Origin: Ruminococcus sp. 210702-SL.1.03
Lineage (GTDB): Bacteria > Bacillota > Clostridia > Oscillospirales > Ruminococcaceae
Assembly (NCBI RefSeq): GCF_020559915.1
Contig: NZ_JAJCLZ010000036.1
Span: 1 to 12,950 of the forward strand
Direction: 5' to 3'
DNA length: 12,950 nt
Position numbers and translations under genes: made by a program. The notes under the pieces were generated by a model, which made no database searches, was not told the origin of the DNA, and saw only the letters and a list, made by a program, of their open reading frames with translations. Position 1 is the stretch's first letter, and each line of letters starts with the position of its first letter. Below, one piece after another: positions 12,853 through 12,950 of the stretch.

Positions 12853-12950
12853 TAACAAAACTCCGGAGATAAGATTCAAAGGATTTACTGACACTTGGGA
12901 ACAGCGTAGGTTGTCAGAGATTTATCAAAACATAGGAAATGCATTCGTTG
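12842..12950 (+). CDS. hsdS: Type I restriction-modification specificity subunit HsdS (5' part)
   Basis: ATG 12842 lies inside the end of hsdM, with GGAGG 9-13 nt upstream; the frame is open to the window edge (36 codons). KTPEIRFKGFTDTWEQRRLS, followed by EIY, is the standard beginning of HsdS, the subunit whose two target-recognition domains choose the DNA sequence to be methylated or cut. The rest, and hsdR, should lie to the right. Confidence 0.88.
   Translation, partial: MSNNNKTPEIRFKGFTDTWEQRRLSEIYQNIGNAFV

Overview
The window looks like accessory, mobile-element-rich DNA from a low-to-moderate GC Firmicute, most likely a rumen or gut Clostridia (Ruminococcus/Oscillospiraceae type). 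The reasons are strong AAGGAGG-type ribosome sites, very regular sigma-A promoters (TTGACA, 17 bp, TATAAT, often with an extended TGN), U-tailed terminators, a Tn4451-type large serine recombinase with a TnpW partner, and small conjugative-element style proteins. The taxon is an inference from style, not from a marker gene.

Left part (1-1830): the end of an unknown gene, a 42-aa small protein under a perfect promoter, a 64-aa ribbon-helix-helix-like protein and a Bro-N antirepressor. Convergent to these, on the minus strand, are compact promoter-terminator cassettes of about 70 nt with no reading frame of their own (near 356-462, 660-768 and, less certainly, 1725-1826). In two of them the hairpins contain G-U pairs that work only in the minus-strand RNA. 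The first overlaps the 3' end of the 42-aa gene, an arrangement known from type I toxin-antitoxin loci.

Middle part (1804-5590): an Abi_2 (AbiD/AbiF-like) abortive-infection gene on the minus strand is intact except for one in-frame TGA. A divergent promoter then makes a short rightward transcript of about 330 nt that ends in two successive terminators before it can run into the large serine recombinase, which is transcribed the other way. TnpW lies upstream of the recombinase. The promoters of both carry the same TTATAGCGC / GCGC motif, and a third copy lies at 8924-8970.

Right-centre (5590-8990): a two-gene minus-strand operon encodes a DUF4365 nuclease-like protein and a 132-aa partner. 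It has its own strong promoter and terminator and is the best candidate here for an undescribed defence or toxin-immunity module. To its right, about 600 bp without a convincing gene hold three regularly spaced (about 157 bp), similarly built long hairpins. A flavodoxin-fold NAD(P)H reductase gene broken by a one-base frameshift and an unrecognised 137-aa gene follow, converging on a shared terminator.

Right end (9000-12950): two small mobile-element genes (a 69-aa protein and a short SSB-like OB-fold protein) precede a type I restriction-modification operon made of a small excisionase-type HTH protein, a long HsdM (910 aa) and the beginning of HsdS. Abi_2, DUF4365, Bro-N and type I RM together, around a site-specific recombinase, make this a defence-island-like region.
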